Source of the DNA: Dechloromonas sp. CZR5
Lineage (GTDB): Bacteria; Pseudomonadota; Gammaproteobacteria; Burkholderiales; Rhodocyclaceae
Reading direction: 5' to 3'
Assembly: GCF_008711155.1 (NCBI RefSeq)
Contig: NZ_VUYQ01000001.1
Span: forward strand, 186,001 to 250,000
Length of the DNA: 64,000 bases
The notes below the pieces were generated by a model. That model did not search any database. It saw nothing but the letters and a program-made list of their open reading frames with translations, and was not told the origin of the DNA. Positions within the stretch are counted from its first letter, which is position 1. Each line of letters begins with the position of its first letter. Positions 32,975 to 42,337 of this stretch are shown here, one piece after another. Position numbers and translations under genes: made by a program.

Positions 32975-35900
32975 ATGAATTCCCCGCGCTACGTCCACCT
33001 CCGCCTCCATTCCGAATACTCCATTACCGACGGCATCGTCCGCATCGGCGATGCCGTCAAGCGCGCTGCCGGCGACGGTATGCCGGCGCTGGCGCTGACC
33101 GATCTCGGCAATCTCTTCGGGCTGGTCAAGATCTACACCGGAGCGCGTGGCAAGGGTGTGAAGCCGATCGCCGGTTCCGATGTATGGATCGCCAACCCGG
33201 ACGTCCCCGAGGATGCCTGCCGCCTGCTGCTGCTGGTGCGCAACCGCAAGGGCTACCAGCAGCTTTGCGAACTGCTGACCAGGGCCTATCTGGTCGAAGG
33301 CCGGCGAGACCGGGCCGAGATTCGCCGCGAGTGGTTTTCCGAAGTCGGTTGCGATGGCCTGATCGCCCTGTCCGGCGCTCATCTCGGCGATGTCGGCGAA
33401 GCCCTGCTGAACGGCAATTTTGAAATGGCGGGCGAGCGTGCCAGGGCATGGGAGGCGATCTTTCCCGGCGCCTTTTATCTCGAAGTGCAGCGCTACGGCC
33501 AGCCGCAACAGGAGGCCATCGTCCAGCAGACGGCGGATCTGGCGGGGGAGACCGGTATTCCGCTGGTGGCCACGCATCCGGTCCAGTTCATGAACCGTGA
33601 CGACTTTCAGGCGCACGAGGCGCGGGTCTGCATCGCCGAGGGCTACGTGCTGGGCGACACCCGACGGCCCAAGATCTATACCGAAGAGCAGTACTTCAAG
33701 TCGCAGGACGAGATGATTGAGCTCTTTGCCGATCTGCCGGAAGCTCTCGAGAACACGCTGGAAATTGCCCGGCGCTGCAATATCGAAATGACATTGGGCA
33801 AGAACTTCCTGCCCAATTTCCCGATTCCGCCGGGCATGACCATTGACGAATTTCTGGTCGATGAAGCGAAGAAGGGCCTGGAGGTCCGCCTTGCCGAGCT
33901 GTATCCGGATCCGGAGGTTCGTCGGCAGCGACGCCCCGAATACGACGATCGGCTGGCCTTCGAATGCAACACCATCGTCCAGATGGGCTTCCCCGGCTAC
34001 TTTCTCATCGTGGCCGACTTCATCAACTGGGGCAAGCAGAACGGCGTGCCGGTCGGGCCGGGCCGGGGTTCGGGTGCCGGTTCGCTGGTCGCCTACAGCC
34101 TGCGCATTACCGATATCGATCCGCTCGCCTATGCCCTGCTGTTCGAGCGCTTCCTGAACCCGGAGCGGGTGTCGATGCCCGACTTCGACATCGACTTCTG
34201 CCAGGACAACCGCTGGCGCGTCATCGAGTACGTCCGTGAGCATTACGGGGCCGACGCGGTCAGCCAGATCGCCACCTTCGGTACCATGTCGTCGAAGGCG
34301 GTGATCCGCGACGTAGGCCGTGTGTTCGGCCTGCCCTACTCGATGTGCGACCGCATTTCCAAGCTGATCCCCATCGTCCAGAACAAGCCGGTGTCGCTGG
34401 CCGAGGCGCTGGAGCAGGAGCCGCAGCTCAAGCAGATGATGGAAGGCGACGGCGACGGCGAAACCGTCCGCGAACTGTTCGACCTGGCCGGACGTTTGGA
34501 GGATTTGACCCGCAACGTCGGCATGCACGCCGGCGGCGTGCTGATCGCGCCGGGCAAGATCACCGATTTCTGCCCGATCTATCAGGCGACCGGCGCCGAT
34601 GCCTCGCCGGTATCGCAGTTCGACAAGGACGACGTCGAGAAGGCCGGCCTGGTGAAGTTCGACTTCCTCGGCCTGCGCAACCTGACCATCATCGAGCTGG
34701 CGCTCAAGTACATCGAGCGGATGACAGGCGAGAAGCTCGATCTGATGAGCCTGGGCTTCGAAGACCCGGGGGCGTACCAGATCCTGAAGGATGCCAATAC
34801 GACGGCGATCTTCCAGGTTGAATCGGAAGGCATGAAGAAGCTGCTCAAGAAGCTGGCGCCCGACCGTTTCGAAGACATCATCGCTGTGCTCGCGCTCTAT
34901 CGCCCCGGCCCGCTCGGCTCCGGGATGGTGGACGACTTCATTCTGCGGAAAAAAGGCCAGCAGAAGATCGACTATTTCCACCCCGACCTCACCGCCTGCC
35001 TGTCGCCGACCTACGGCGTCATTGTGTATCAGGAACAGGTGATGCAGATCTCGCAGATCATCGGCGGCTACACGCTGGGCGGTGCCGACATGCTGCGCCG
35101 GGCGATGGGCAAGAAGAAGCCCGAGGAAATGGCCAAGCACCGCGAGACCATCGCCGCCGGCGCCAAGGAGCGCGGCTACGATCCGGTGCTCGCCGAGCAG
35201 CTGTTCGACCTGATGACCAAGTTCGCGGAGTATGGCTTCAACAAGTCGCACACCGCCGCCTACGCCGTCGTCACCTACCACACGGCCTGGCTCAAGCGTT
35301 ACCACTGCGCGGCCTTCATGGCGGCGACCCTGTCGTCCGACATGGATAACACCGATACGGTGAAGATCTTCTACGAAGACACCATCGCCAACAAGGTGAA
35401 GATGCTCGGGCCGGACGTCAATGCCTCGCCCTACCGTTTCGAGCCGGTTGACCGCGAAACCATCCGCTACGGCCTGGGGGCGGTCAAGGGTACCGGCGAG
35501 CAGGCGGTGACTGTCATCCTCCGGGCGCGCCAGGAGGGCGGGCCGTTCAAGGATTTGTTCGATTTTTGCCAGCGCTGCGACAAGCGCATGGTCAACCGGC
35601 GCACCATCGAGGCGCTGATCCGTGCCGGGGCGTTCGATTCGATCGCACCGCAGACGGCCGACGAGGCCCCCGGGCCCGATCGCGCCAAGTTGCTGGCGAC
35701 TGTTGGCGTGGCCATGGATTTCGCCGAGCAGGCCGAGCGCAACGCCATGCAGACCAGCCTGTTCGATATCGCCGATGTAGCCGACGAACACGCGCCGGAA
35801 TACGTCCCTGTCCGCCCGTGGGACGAAAAGACCCGGCTGATGGAGGAGAAGACGGCGCTCGGCTTCTTCTTCTCCGGTCATCCCTACAACACCAGCAAGA

Positions 35901-36448
35901 AAGAGTTGTCGCGCTTCATCCGCCGGCCGCTCAGCCGCCTCGAGCCGGCCAAGGAATTCACCCACATTGCCGGCATCGTCGTGGGCATCCGCACCCAGAT
36001 GACCCGGCGCGGCAAGATGCTGTTCGTCCAGCTCGACGACGGCACCGCCATGGTCGAGGTGTCGGTGTTCAACGAACTGTTCGAGGCGGAACGCGACAAG
36101 ATCGTTACCGACGAGATTCTGGTTATCGAAGGCAAGGTGCGCTACGACGAATTTTCAGGCGGCAACGCCGTGGTCGCCGAAAGGCTGATGACCCTGGGCG
36201 AGGCGCGCGCCCGTTTCGCCAAGCACCTCCTGCTCAGGATGAACGGGAATTCCGATGTCGGCAAACTGAAATCCTTGCTGTCACCCTTCGCGCCGGGGCC
36301 GGCAGCGGTACGCATCCGCTATCGCAACGAGCTTGCCGAATGCGAGATGGTGCTCGGCGAGTCGGCCCGCGTCCGTCTCGACGATGCGCTGCTTGATGCC
36401 TTGGGCGGCTGGCTGCAGCCGGAAAACGTGGAGATCGTCTATCAATGA
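32975..36448 (+). CDS. dnaE: DNA polymerase III alpha subunit DnaE
   Basis: Catalytic subunit of the replicative polymerase. The ATG at 32975 gives 1157 residues starting MNSPRYVHLRLHSEYSITDG, the PHP-domain start. The catalytic aspartates are in MPDFDIDFCQDNRW. Further segments include GPGRGSGAGSLVAY, the helix-hairpin-helix region and the OB-fold (AGIVVGIRTQMTRRGKM). Length and order are normal for DnaE1. The stop overlaps the next ATG as ATGA. Confidence 0.97.
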   Translation: MNSPRYVHLRLHSEYSITDGIVRIGDAVKRAAGDGMPALALTDLGNLFGLVKIYTGARGKGVKPIAGSDVWIANPDVPEDACRLLLLVRNRKGYQQLCELLTRAYLVEGRRDRAEIRREWFSEVGCDGLIALSGAHLGDVGEALLNGNFEMAGERARAWEAIFPGAFYLEVQRYGQPQQEAIVQQTADLAGETGIPLVATHPVQFMNRDDFQAHEARVCIAEGYVLGDTRRPKIYTEEQYFKSQDEMIELFADLPEALENTLEIARRCNIEMTLGKNFLPNFPIPPGMTIDEFLVDEAKKGLEVRLAELYPDPEVRRQRRPEYDDRLAFECNTIVQMGFPGYFLIVADFINWGKQNGVPVGPGRGSGAGSLVAYSLRITDIDPLAYALLFERFLNPERVSMPDFDIDFCQDNRWRVIEYVREHYGADAVSQIATFGTMSSKAVIRDVGRVFGLPYSMCDRISKLIPIVQNKPVSLAEALEQEPQLKQMMEGDGDGETVRELFDLAGRLEDLTRNVGMHAGGVLIAPGKITDFCPIYQATGADASPVSQFDKDDVEKAGLVKFDFLGLRNLTIIELALKYIERMTGEKLDLMSLGFEDPGAYQILKDANTTAIFQVESEGMKKLLKKLAPDRFEDIIAVLALYRPGPLGSGMVDDFILRKKGQQKIDYFHPDLTACLSPTYGVIVYQEQVMQISQIIGGYTLGGADMLRRAMGKKKPEEMAKHRETIAAGAKERGYDPVLAEQLFDLMTKFAEYGFNKSHTAAYAVVTYHTAWLKRYHCAAFMAATLSSDMDNTDTVKIFYEDTIANKVKMLGPDVNASPYRFEPVDRETIRYGLGAVKGTGEQAVTVILRARQEGGPFKDLFDFCQRCDKRMVNRRTIEALIRAGAFDSIAPQTADEAPGPDRAKLLATVGVAMDFAEQAERNAMQTSLFDIADVADEHAPEYVPVRPWDEKTRLMEEKTALGFFFSGHPYNTSKKELSRFIRRPLSRLEPAKEFTHIAGIVVGIRTQMTRRGKMLFVQLDDGTAMVEVSVFNELFEAERDKIVTDEILVIEGKVRYDEFSGGNAVVAERLMTLGEARARFAKHLLLRMNGNSDVGKLKSLLSPFAPGPAAVRIRYRNELAECEMVLGESARVRLDDALLDALGGWLQPENVEIVYQ

Positions 36449-36942
36449 TCACGCTGATCGATCGTTCGCTGATGTCCGACCTGGAGGTCGCCGCCCGGCA
36501 ATCGCCGCGTCGGCGCGTCCACCGCAATTTCCATCCCGATAACGATTATCCGGCGCATCGCTTGCTGATCGCCATGGAGCCGGAATCCTATGTTCCGCCG
36601 CATCGTCATCTCAGCCCGACCAAGGATGAAACCTTGCTGATCCTGCGTGGCAGCCTGGGCGTGGTATTTTTCGACGCCCTTGGCAAGCCGGAGCGCAGTT
36701 TTGTGCTACAGGCGGGCGGCGAGCGGCTCGGGGTCGATATTCCACATGGCGTCTATCACACGGTGGTCGCCCTGGCGCCGGGAACCGTCTTTTTCGAGGC
36801 CAAGGCCGGACCCTACGTGCCGGTGTCCGCCGAGGAGCGGGCATCATGGGCGCCGCAGGAAGGCGAGGCCGGCGTGCCTGCCTATCTGGCAGGCCTGTAC
36901 GAATGCTGCGGCGGGATCGGCAACGCCGGCCTGAGCGACTGA
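36445..36942 (+). CDS. WbuC-family cupin protein
   Basis: The 165-residue cupin-fold protein has metal-site-like histidines in PPHRHLSPTKDETLLILRG and DIPHGVYHTVVAL. WbuC proteins are often found in O-antigen gene clusters, and their reaction is not established. The ATG overlaps the dnaE stop by four bases, so the protein is translated from the dnaE message, an unexpected partner for a polymerase gene. The C-terminus contains two adjacent cysteines (YECCGG). Confidence 0.8.
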   Translation: MITLIDRSLMSDLEVAARQSPRRRVHRNFHPDNDYPAHRLLIAMEPESYVPPHRHLSPTKDETLLILRGSLGVVFFDALGKPERSFVLQAGGERLGVDIPHGVYHTVVALAPGTVFFEAKAGPYVPVSAEERASWAPQEGEAGVPAYLAGLYECCGGIGNAGLSD

Positions 36943-36999
36943 GCGAGGGCTGGCGGCCAAGCGCCCGGAAGCGCCTGGCCGTTGCCTGTTTTTACCGGA

Positions 37000-38517
37000 T
37001 TACTTGACCAGATCCGTCTTGAAGCCGATACGTACGCCGCCCCAGTGGCGCCCCTCGATCATGATCGGCATCGACAGATCATTGAGGATTTCGCCCGTAT
37101 CGCGGACATAGGTCTGGAACAGCGAACTCTTCTGGTTCTTGGCCAGCTTGATGCCAACCGGATCGTTGAAGATGCGCTTGTGGCGGCACTTGAGCAGGTC
37201 GACCGCCGGGTCGCCCGACGGGGCGTTGGAGAAGACGCCGTTGTGTGCCGGGGCGTAGCCATTGGTGTCGACGGACAATGCATAGGTCAGGCCGGGTACG
37301 TCGCGCAGCAGGTCGTCGTACAGCCGGGTCAGTTCGCTGTCGCATTGAGCGTCATACGAAGTGGTGTAGCGCTTGGGGTTTGAACCGGCGATTTCCTTGT
37401 ACGCCTGATCGAAGATATTGACGCCCCGGTCGGCCAGCTTTTGCAGGATGCCGGCCACATCGTCACGGAAGCGCGCACACTTGTCGTGCAGCGTGTCGAA
37501 CATGTTGTTCCCGGTGCGGAAGTCGGCGAGCGTGCATTGCAGGTCTTCGGTCGACTCGCGCAGCGTTTTGGCCGATGCGATGCATTGTTTCATGCGGCCC
37601 GAAATATCGCGGGAGTGGTCGCGGATTTCCTCGACCTCGCTGTGGATGGCCTGGTTGCTCTCGCGCAGGTTGTAGATGGCGCTCGAGATGCTTGCCAGTT
37701 GCCCGGTCGTCAGCTTGAAGTCGCCGACCATGGTCGTCAGATCGTTCGCCGAGGTCTCGATGTAGCCGTTGGCCTTGGTGACTTCCCCGACGATGGTCTG
37801 CGTCTTGTCCGAGGTGTCGGCAACCAGGTTGATCATCGATTGCGTGTTCTGCCCGATGACCTGGGTGGCGGTCTTGACCTTTTCGGCAAGCTTGCGCACC
37901 TCGTCGGCAACCACCGCGAAGCCCCGTCCCGCCTCGCCGGCCCGGGCCGCTTCGATGGCAGCGTTGAGCGCGAGCAGGTTGGTCTGGTCGGAAATGTCGT
38001 TGATCAGCGAGACGATCTCGTTGATCTTCATCGAGCTGGTATGCAGTTCGGTAACCGTCGAGGAGAAGTGCTCGATGTGGGCGTTGGTCGAGCGCATGGT
38101 CGAGGCAACGGTTTCCATCTGCTCCAGCGAACGTTGGGCGAGATCGAGATTGTTCCGGGTCGATGCCTGGATGGCATCGGAATTCATGGCTACTTCGGCA
38201 ACGGCCAGATTGACGCTGTTGCTCGATTCGAAGACGTTGGCGGCAAGCGTTTCCTGGCGTCGCACGGCCTCATCGGTCTGCTGCACCAGCTGGTTCATGC
38301 GCGCTGCGTCGGCGGCGATGCTCACGCTGCGTTCGCGGGCGTGTGAAATCAGCGAACGGACACGAGAGAAGAGGCGGTTGATGTTGGCGGATATTCTTCC
38401 CGCCGCGTCGCTCCCTGAAGAGCCGACCGAATGCGACAGGTCGGCCTGGCCTTCGGCGATCGCCGCGATATCCCGATCTACCTTGTCGAGTGACGCGTTG
38501 CGTCCAAAGAATCCCAT
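37000..38517 (-). CDS. Cytoplasmic methyl-accepting chemotaxis protein with C-terminal sensor region
   Basis: The 505-residue chemoreceptor lacks any membrane helix. The signalling tip is in the middle ([20 protein letters not shown], then [15 protein letters not shown]). After the coiled coil a C-terminal region of about 160 residues ([35 protein letters not shown]) looks like a ligand- or redox-sensing domain placed behind the signalling domain. The start at 38517 is fixed by GGAGGAG just upstream. No che genes are adjacent, so it must use a chemotaxis array encoded elsewhere. Confidence 0.88.
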   Translation of the reverse strand: MGFFGRNASLDKVDRDIAAIAEGQADLSHSVGSSGSDAAGRISANINRLFSRVRSLISHARERSVSIAADAARMNQLVQQTDEAVRRQETLAANVFESSNSVNLAVAEVAMNSDAIQASTRNNLDLAQRSLEQMETVASTMRSTNAHIEHFSSTVTELHTSSMKINEIVSLINDISDQTNLLALNAAIEAARAGEAGRGFAVVADEVRKLAEKVKTATQVIGQNTQSMINLVADTSDKTQTIVGEVTKANGYIETSANDLTTMVGDFKLTTGQLASISSAIYNLRESNQAIHSEVEEIRDHSRDISGRMKQCIASAKTLRESTEDLQCTLADFRTGNNMFDTLHDKCARFRDDVAGILQKLADRGVNIFDQAYKEIAGSNPKRYTTSYDAQCDSELTRLYDDLLRDVPGLTYALSVDTNGYAPAHNGVFSNAPSGDPAVDLLKCRHKRIFNDPVGIKLAKNQKSSLFQTYVRDTGEILNDLSMPIMIEGRHWGGVRIGFKTDLVK

Positions 38518-38736
38518 TGAGTATCTCCTCCTTGTATGTTTTTTTCGGCTGCCGGGATGGGGCAAAGCCAGCCAGATCATACGCTTTCGACAGGGGGCTT
38601 GCCATACTGTTGCATGAATCTGAAGCTTGCTGCTGCGAGCAAGAACAAGATGCAGTGGTCATTGGGGGGGCATCCTGTGCGCGCCCGGTCGACCGGATTT
38701 TCGAGGCGCTCGGATGACTATCTGGCGAACTTCGGT

Positions 38737-39162
38737 TCAATTTTGATGGCAGACGCACGCCTCGCCATGTGCAGCGGCCACAAGGTCATGCAGGATGCCG
38801 CATTCCGACGCGTTATGCGGTCCCGTGCACTGCCCGCGCAAGGCCACTAATTGACGTTCCAGGGCATGCATGCTGGCGAGGCGCGCCCGTACCCTGGCCA
38901 GTTGGGCGTCAATGAGATGATCGATTTCACCACAGTCCGATTGCGGGCTATCGATGAAGCTCAATAGACGCTGCACCGCAGCCAAAGGAATGTCCAGCGC
39001 CCGGCAGTGGCGAATGAAGGCAAGGCGCTCCAGATGCGACTGGTTGTAGCTGCGGTAGCCATTGTCGCTGCGAGCGGGAGCGCTCAGTAACTGCGCTTTC
39101 TCGTAGTAGCGAATCGTTTCGATATCCACCCCGGTGGCCTTTGAAAGTTCGCCAATCCGCAT
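38737..39162 (-). CDS. cadR: MerR-family metal-responsive regulator (CadR/PbrR-like)
   Basis: The 141-residue regulator starts MRIGELSKATGVDIETIRYYE, the MerR winged helix, followed by a dimerisation helix and a C-terminal metal-binding part with cysteines (SDCGEID, CTGPHNASECGIL) and a terminal HGEACVCHQ segment. This cysteine pattern fits cadmium/lead/zinc sensors. An AAAGGAG site precedes the start. It is divergent from a heavy-metal ATPase gene whose promoter has the 19-base spacer typical of MerR control. Confidence 0.88.
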   Translation of the reverse strand: MRIGELSKATGVDIETIRYYEKAQLLSAPARSDNGYRSYNQSHLERLAFIRHCRALDIPLAAVQRLLSFIDSPQSDCGEIDHLIDAQLARVRARLASMHALERQLVALRGQCTGPHNASECGILHDLVAAAHGEACVCHQN

Positions 39163-39198
39163 CGCATGCTCCTTTATGAAAAAAACCGGTTTTTCCGC

Positions 39199-39229
39199 TT
39201 GACCCTGTAGTGACTCCAGGGATTCTAAT
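39199..39229 (+). promoter_or_regulatory. MerR-type promoter/operator of the heavy-metal ATPase gene
   Basis: TTGACC (39199-39204) and TCTAAT (39224-39229) are separated by 19 bases, the abnormally long spacer that MerR proteins correct by DNA distortion. The spacer holds an imperfect dyad, ACCCTGTAGT and ACTCCAGGGA, centred near 39212. This predicts metal-dependent activation by the adjacent CadR-like protein. Confidence 0.75.
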
Positions 39230-39269
39230 AAGTGCATCTGAATTGGCAACTTGCTACAGGAGATTGCAG

Positions 39270-41501
39270 ATGTCCTCCCTACCCGAAAGCAAAAATTCGA
39301 ATGTCCATCCCGGTGAACGCCGTGGCGGCTGCGATGCCGCCTGCCGGAGCCACGTGGAGGCATCGGGTCAATCAGGCGTGCAGAAAACCACGGCCGGGGA
39401 ACTTCTGTTACGGATTCCGGCCATGGATTGCCCGACGGAAGAGGGAGAAATTCGCCGTGCGCTGGAGCCGATATCCGGTATCCGTCGCCTCTCGTTTGAC
39501 CTGGCGGGGCGGACATTGAGTGTGGACGCCCCTCCTGATGCCTGGTCCGGCATCGAGGCCGCCATCAAGCAGGTTGGCTTCGATTCGGAGCGCCTAGCCG
39601 AGCCGCCAGACGTCGATACCACGGCACCGAACCGGAACGCGTTTCTTCAACCCATGGTTGCGCTTTTGGTGGCGATCGTTGCCGAGGCGGTTGCCTATGC
39701 GGCACCGGAAATCCTGGCCTGGAAACTGGCGGGCATGGCGATCGCGGGGCTCGCCATCGCCTTGTCGGGGCTTGCGGTCTTCAAGAAGGGCCTGGCGGCC
39801 ATTCTGCGCGGACAGTTGAACATCAACGCCCTGATGTCGGTCGCCGTGACGGGGGCCTTCGTGATCGGCCAATGGCCGGAAGCCGCGATGGTGATGTCCC
39901 TCTATTCGATCGCCGAACTCATCGAGGCCCGTGCCGTAGACCGCGCCCGCAATGCCATCAGGAACCTCCTTGAACTTTCTCCCCAGCAAGCGGAGGTGCG
40001 TCAATCAAATGGCGCATGGCTGTCCGTTCCGGCCAAGGACATTCAGGTTGGACAGATCGTCCGCGTGCGTCCCGGCGAGCGCTTTGCACTGGACGGCAAA
40101 GTCACCGCCGGCAACAGCGCCGTCGACCAGTCCCCGGTGACCGGCGAAAGCATGCCCGTTGAGAAAGAACCGGGTGACGACGTGTTTGCCGGCACCATCA
40201 ACCAAAGCGGCGCGCTGGAATTCGAGGTAACGGCACCGGCCGGCGATACCGTCCTCGCTCGCATCATTCATGCAGTCGAGGAGGCGCAAGGTTCGCGGGC
40301 GCCGACACAGCGTTTCGTCGACCGCTTTGCGGCGATCTACACGCCGGGTGTCTTCATCCTGGCTCTCGGCATTGCCTTGGTCGGGCCGTTGGTGCTGGGG
40401 TGGCCCTGGATGGCCAGCTTCTACAAGGCATTGGTCATGCTGGTCATCGCCTGTCCGTGCGCCCTGGTGATTTCGACGCCGGTCACGGTGGTCAGTGGCC
40501 TGGCTGCCGCCGCGCGGCGCGGCATCCTGATCAAGGGAGGGGCCTACCTCGAGGAGGCTCGCAAGTTGAAGGCCGTCGCATTGGACAAGACCGGCACGGT
40601 GACCGAAGGGCGCCCCAAGCTGGTCGCCCAGCTCATCCTTGGCAAAGGACGTCCTGAACTCGACGTCTTGCACATTGCTTTTGCCTTGGCCGGGCGTTCG
40701 GATCATCCTGTCTCCAAGGCGGTCGCCACGGGCCTCGCATTGCTCGAACAGCCGGAGGTGCAGGACTTCGGCGCGGAACCCGGACGGGGCGTCCATGGAA
40801 CGATTTCCGGCCACGACTATGTGTTGGGGAATCACCGCTGGATTCACGAGCGAGGTCAATGCTCCCCTGAGCTGGAAGCCCTTCTGGTCGAACATGAGCG
40901 CCAGGGGCGCACCGTTGCCATCCTGGCCGACCAGAAAGCTGTCCTGGCCATTTTTGCGGTAGCCGATACCATCAAGGCGAGTTCTCAGGAGGCCATCGGT
41001 GAGATGCGGCATCTCGGCGTAACTCCGGTTATGCTGACCGGCGACAATCCCGACACCGCCGCCAGCATCGCCGCCCTTGCCGGGATTCAGGATGTTCGCG
41101 CCAACCTGTTGCCGCAAGAAAAACTGGACGCCATCCGCGCGTTGGCCGGCGCCGGTCATCCGGTGGCCATGGTGGGGGATGGCATCAACGATGCACCGGC
41201 CCTCGCCACGGCGGATATCGGCTTTGCCATGGGCAGCGCCGGTACCCATACCGCCATGGAGGCCGCCGATGTGGTCATCATGAACGACGACCTGCGGCGG
41301 GTACCGGAAACCATCCGGTTGTCCCGGCAAACGCATGCCGTGCTCTGGCAGAACATCTCGCTGGCGCTGGGCATCAAGTTTGTCTTCCTGCTGCTGGCCA
41401 TCTTCGACAGCGCCACGATGTGGATGGCGGTTTTCGCCGACATGGGAGCCAGCTTGCTGGTGGTGTTCAACGGGCTGCGGCTTCTGCGAGTCCGCAAGTA
41501 G
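39270..41501 (+). CDS. cadA: P1B-type heavy-metal (Cd/Zn/Pb) efflux ATPase
   Basis: The 743-residue ATPase exports soft divalent metals from the cytoplasm. It has an N-terminal metal-binding domain with a single-cysteine MDCPTEE motif instead of GMxCxxC, then membrane helices with the CPC site (ACPCALV), the phosphorylation site DKTGT, the SDHPVSKA nucleotide motif and GDGINDAP. The first 50 residues are Ser/Cys/His-rich. AGGAGA precedes the ATG at 39270. The CadR-type regulator and operator upstream support Cd/Zn/Pb export. Confidence 0.93.
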   Translation: MSSLPESKNSNVHPGERRGGCDAACRSHVEASGQSGVQKTTAGELLLRIPAMDCPTEEGEIRRALEPISGIRRLSFDLAGRTLSVDAPPDAWSGIEAAIKQVGFDSERLAEPPDVDTTAPNRNAFLQPMVALLVAIVAEAVAYAAPEILAWKLAGMAIAGLAIALSGLAVFKKGLAAILRGQLNINALMSVAVTGAFVIGQWPEAAMVMSLYSIAELIEARAVDRARNAIRNLLELSPQQAEVRQSNGAWLSVPAKDIQVGQIVRVRPGERFALDGKVTAGNSAVDQSPVTGESMPVEKEPGDDVFAGTINQSGALEFEVTAPAGDTVLARIIHAVEEAQGSRAPTQRFVDRFAAIYTPGVFILALGIALVGPLVLGWPWMASFYKALVMLVIACPCALVISTPVTVVSGLAAAARRGILIKGGAYLEEARKLKAVALDKTGTVTEGRPKLVAQLILGKGRPELDVLHIAFALAGRSDHPVSKAVATGLALLEQPEVQDFGAEPGRGVHGTISGHDYVLGNHRWIHERGQCSPELEALLVEHERQGRTVAILADQKAVLAIFAVADTIKASSQEAIGEMRHLGVTPVMLTGDNPDTAASIAALAGIQDVRANLLPQEKLDAIRALAGAGHPVAMVGDGINDAPALATADIGFAMGSAGTHTAMEAADVVIMNDDLRRVPETIRLSRQTHAVLWQNISLALGIKFVFLLLAIFDSATMWMAVFADMGASLLVVFNGLRLLRVRK

Positions 41502-41550
41502 AACCAGGCTTGCCGTACGGTTCGTTTCTACGGCATAGCCATGCCACGCC

Positions 41551-41583
41551 AAAAGAAAAAGCCCGGGCGCAACCCGGGCCTTT
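41551..41583. terminator. Bidirectional terminator between cadA and response regulator
   Basis: A 7-bp GC stem (GCCCGGG at 41561-41567 with CCCGGGC at 41573-41579) is flanked by an A-rich run on the left and T's on the right. It can therefore end cadA on the plus strand and the convergent response regulator on the minus strand. Confidence 0.8.
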
Positions 41584-41607
41584 GGTGATGGTGCCGCCTG
41601 AGCGGGA

Positions 41608-42195
41608 TCAGCCGATGCGTTGGCGGGCCGCAATGCGGCCAAGCAGGAAACCCTTTATTTCGTGGAAGGGAATCGGCTTGCCGAAGATGGTGATGTCGGC
41701 CGGCAGGCCGCGCTTGACGACTTCTTCGCGGTCGATGGCGCTGACCACGATGATGTCCATGCGGGCGAGGTCCGGATTGGCGCGCAGGCGGCGGATCATT
41801 TCGAAACCGTCCATGCCCGGCATCATCAGGTCGGCGATCAGGATGTCGGGAACGCGCTGTCCAACCTGCAGCAGGCCGTCGAAGCCGTTGGCGACGATGC
41901 GCAGCTTGATGGGCAGGCCCCAGCTGTCGATGGTCATTTGATAGAGCATCTGCAGGGTCTGGTCGTCCTCGGCAACGAGGATGTCGAGTTGACCGCTGCT
42001 TTCCTGGGCGCTTGGCGTCAGGTTGCGGCGACGGGCGAGCAGGGCTTCAACCGAGGCGACCGGAATCCGGCGGTGGCCGCCAGCCGTCTTCCACGCTTCA
42101 AGTGCACCGCTTTCCACCATGTTCTGAACGGTCCCAAGGGAAACGCCCAAGCGCAGGGCTGCTTGCCGGGTACTGAGGTATTCGGATTCCGCCAT
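41608..42195 (-). CDS. Response regulator with N-terminal excisionase-like DNA-binding domain
   Basis: The 195-residue protein joins an excisionase/MerR-like helix-turn-helix (LSTRQAALRLGVSLGTVQNM, residues 7-26, then GGHRRIP) to a C-terminal receiver domain. Receiver residues are complete: AEDD, the phosphoacceptor in IADLMMPGMDG, the Ser in VVSAID, and the Lys in FGKPI. The domain order is the reverse of OmpR and NarL types. No histidine kinase is adjacent. It is separated from the peroxiredoxin gene upstream by a terminator. Confidence 0.82.
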   Translation of the reverse strand: MAESEYLSTRQAALRLGVSLGTVQNMVESGALEAWKTAGGHRRIPVASVEALLARRRNLTPSAQESSGQLDILVAEDDQTLQMLYQMTIDSWGLPIKLRIVANGFDGLLQVGQRVPDILIADLMMPGMDGFEMIRRLRANPDLARMDIIVVSAIDREEVVKRGLPADITIFGKPIPFHEIKGFLLGRIAARQRIG

Positions 42196-42270
42196 GATCA
42201 GAGTGTCTTCTATGAAATTGCAAATTCAGCAAATTCTATCCTGATATTGGAGAAAACTTCAACGAAAAAA

Positions 42271-42296
42271 AACCTCGGGCAAAAAAGTCCGAGGTT
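42271..42296. terminator. Terminator downstream of the peroxiredoxin gene
   Basis: An 8-bp stem (AACCTCGG at 42271-42278 with CCGAGGTT at 42289-42296) is preceded on the plus strand by a run of eight A's. On the minus strand this reads as a stem followed by T's, ending the peroxiredoxin transcript. Confidence 0.75.
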
Positions 42297-42337
42297 TTAT
42301 AGATCAGCGCCTTAAATTCAGGCGCGACGCGAATGGC

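Noticed and set aside
32597-35965. 1122-codon open frame on the minus strand opposite dnaE
   Set aside because: Long, but its composition (His, Arg, Gln and Asp-rich with no domain) is typical of the antisense frame of a GC-rich gene. DnaE explains the region.
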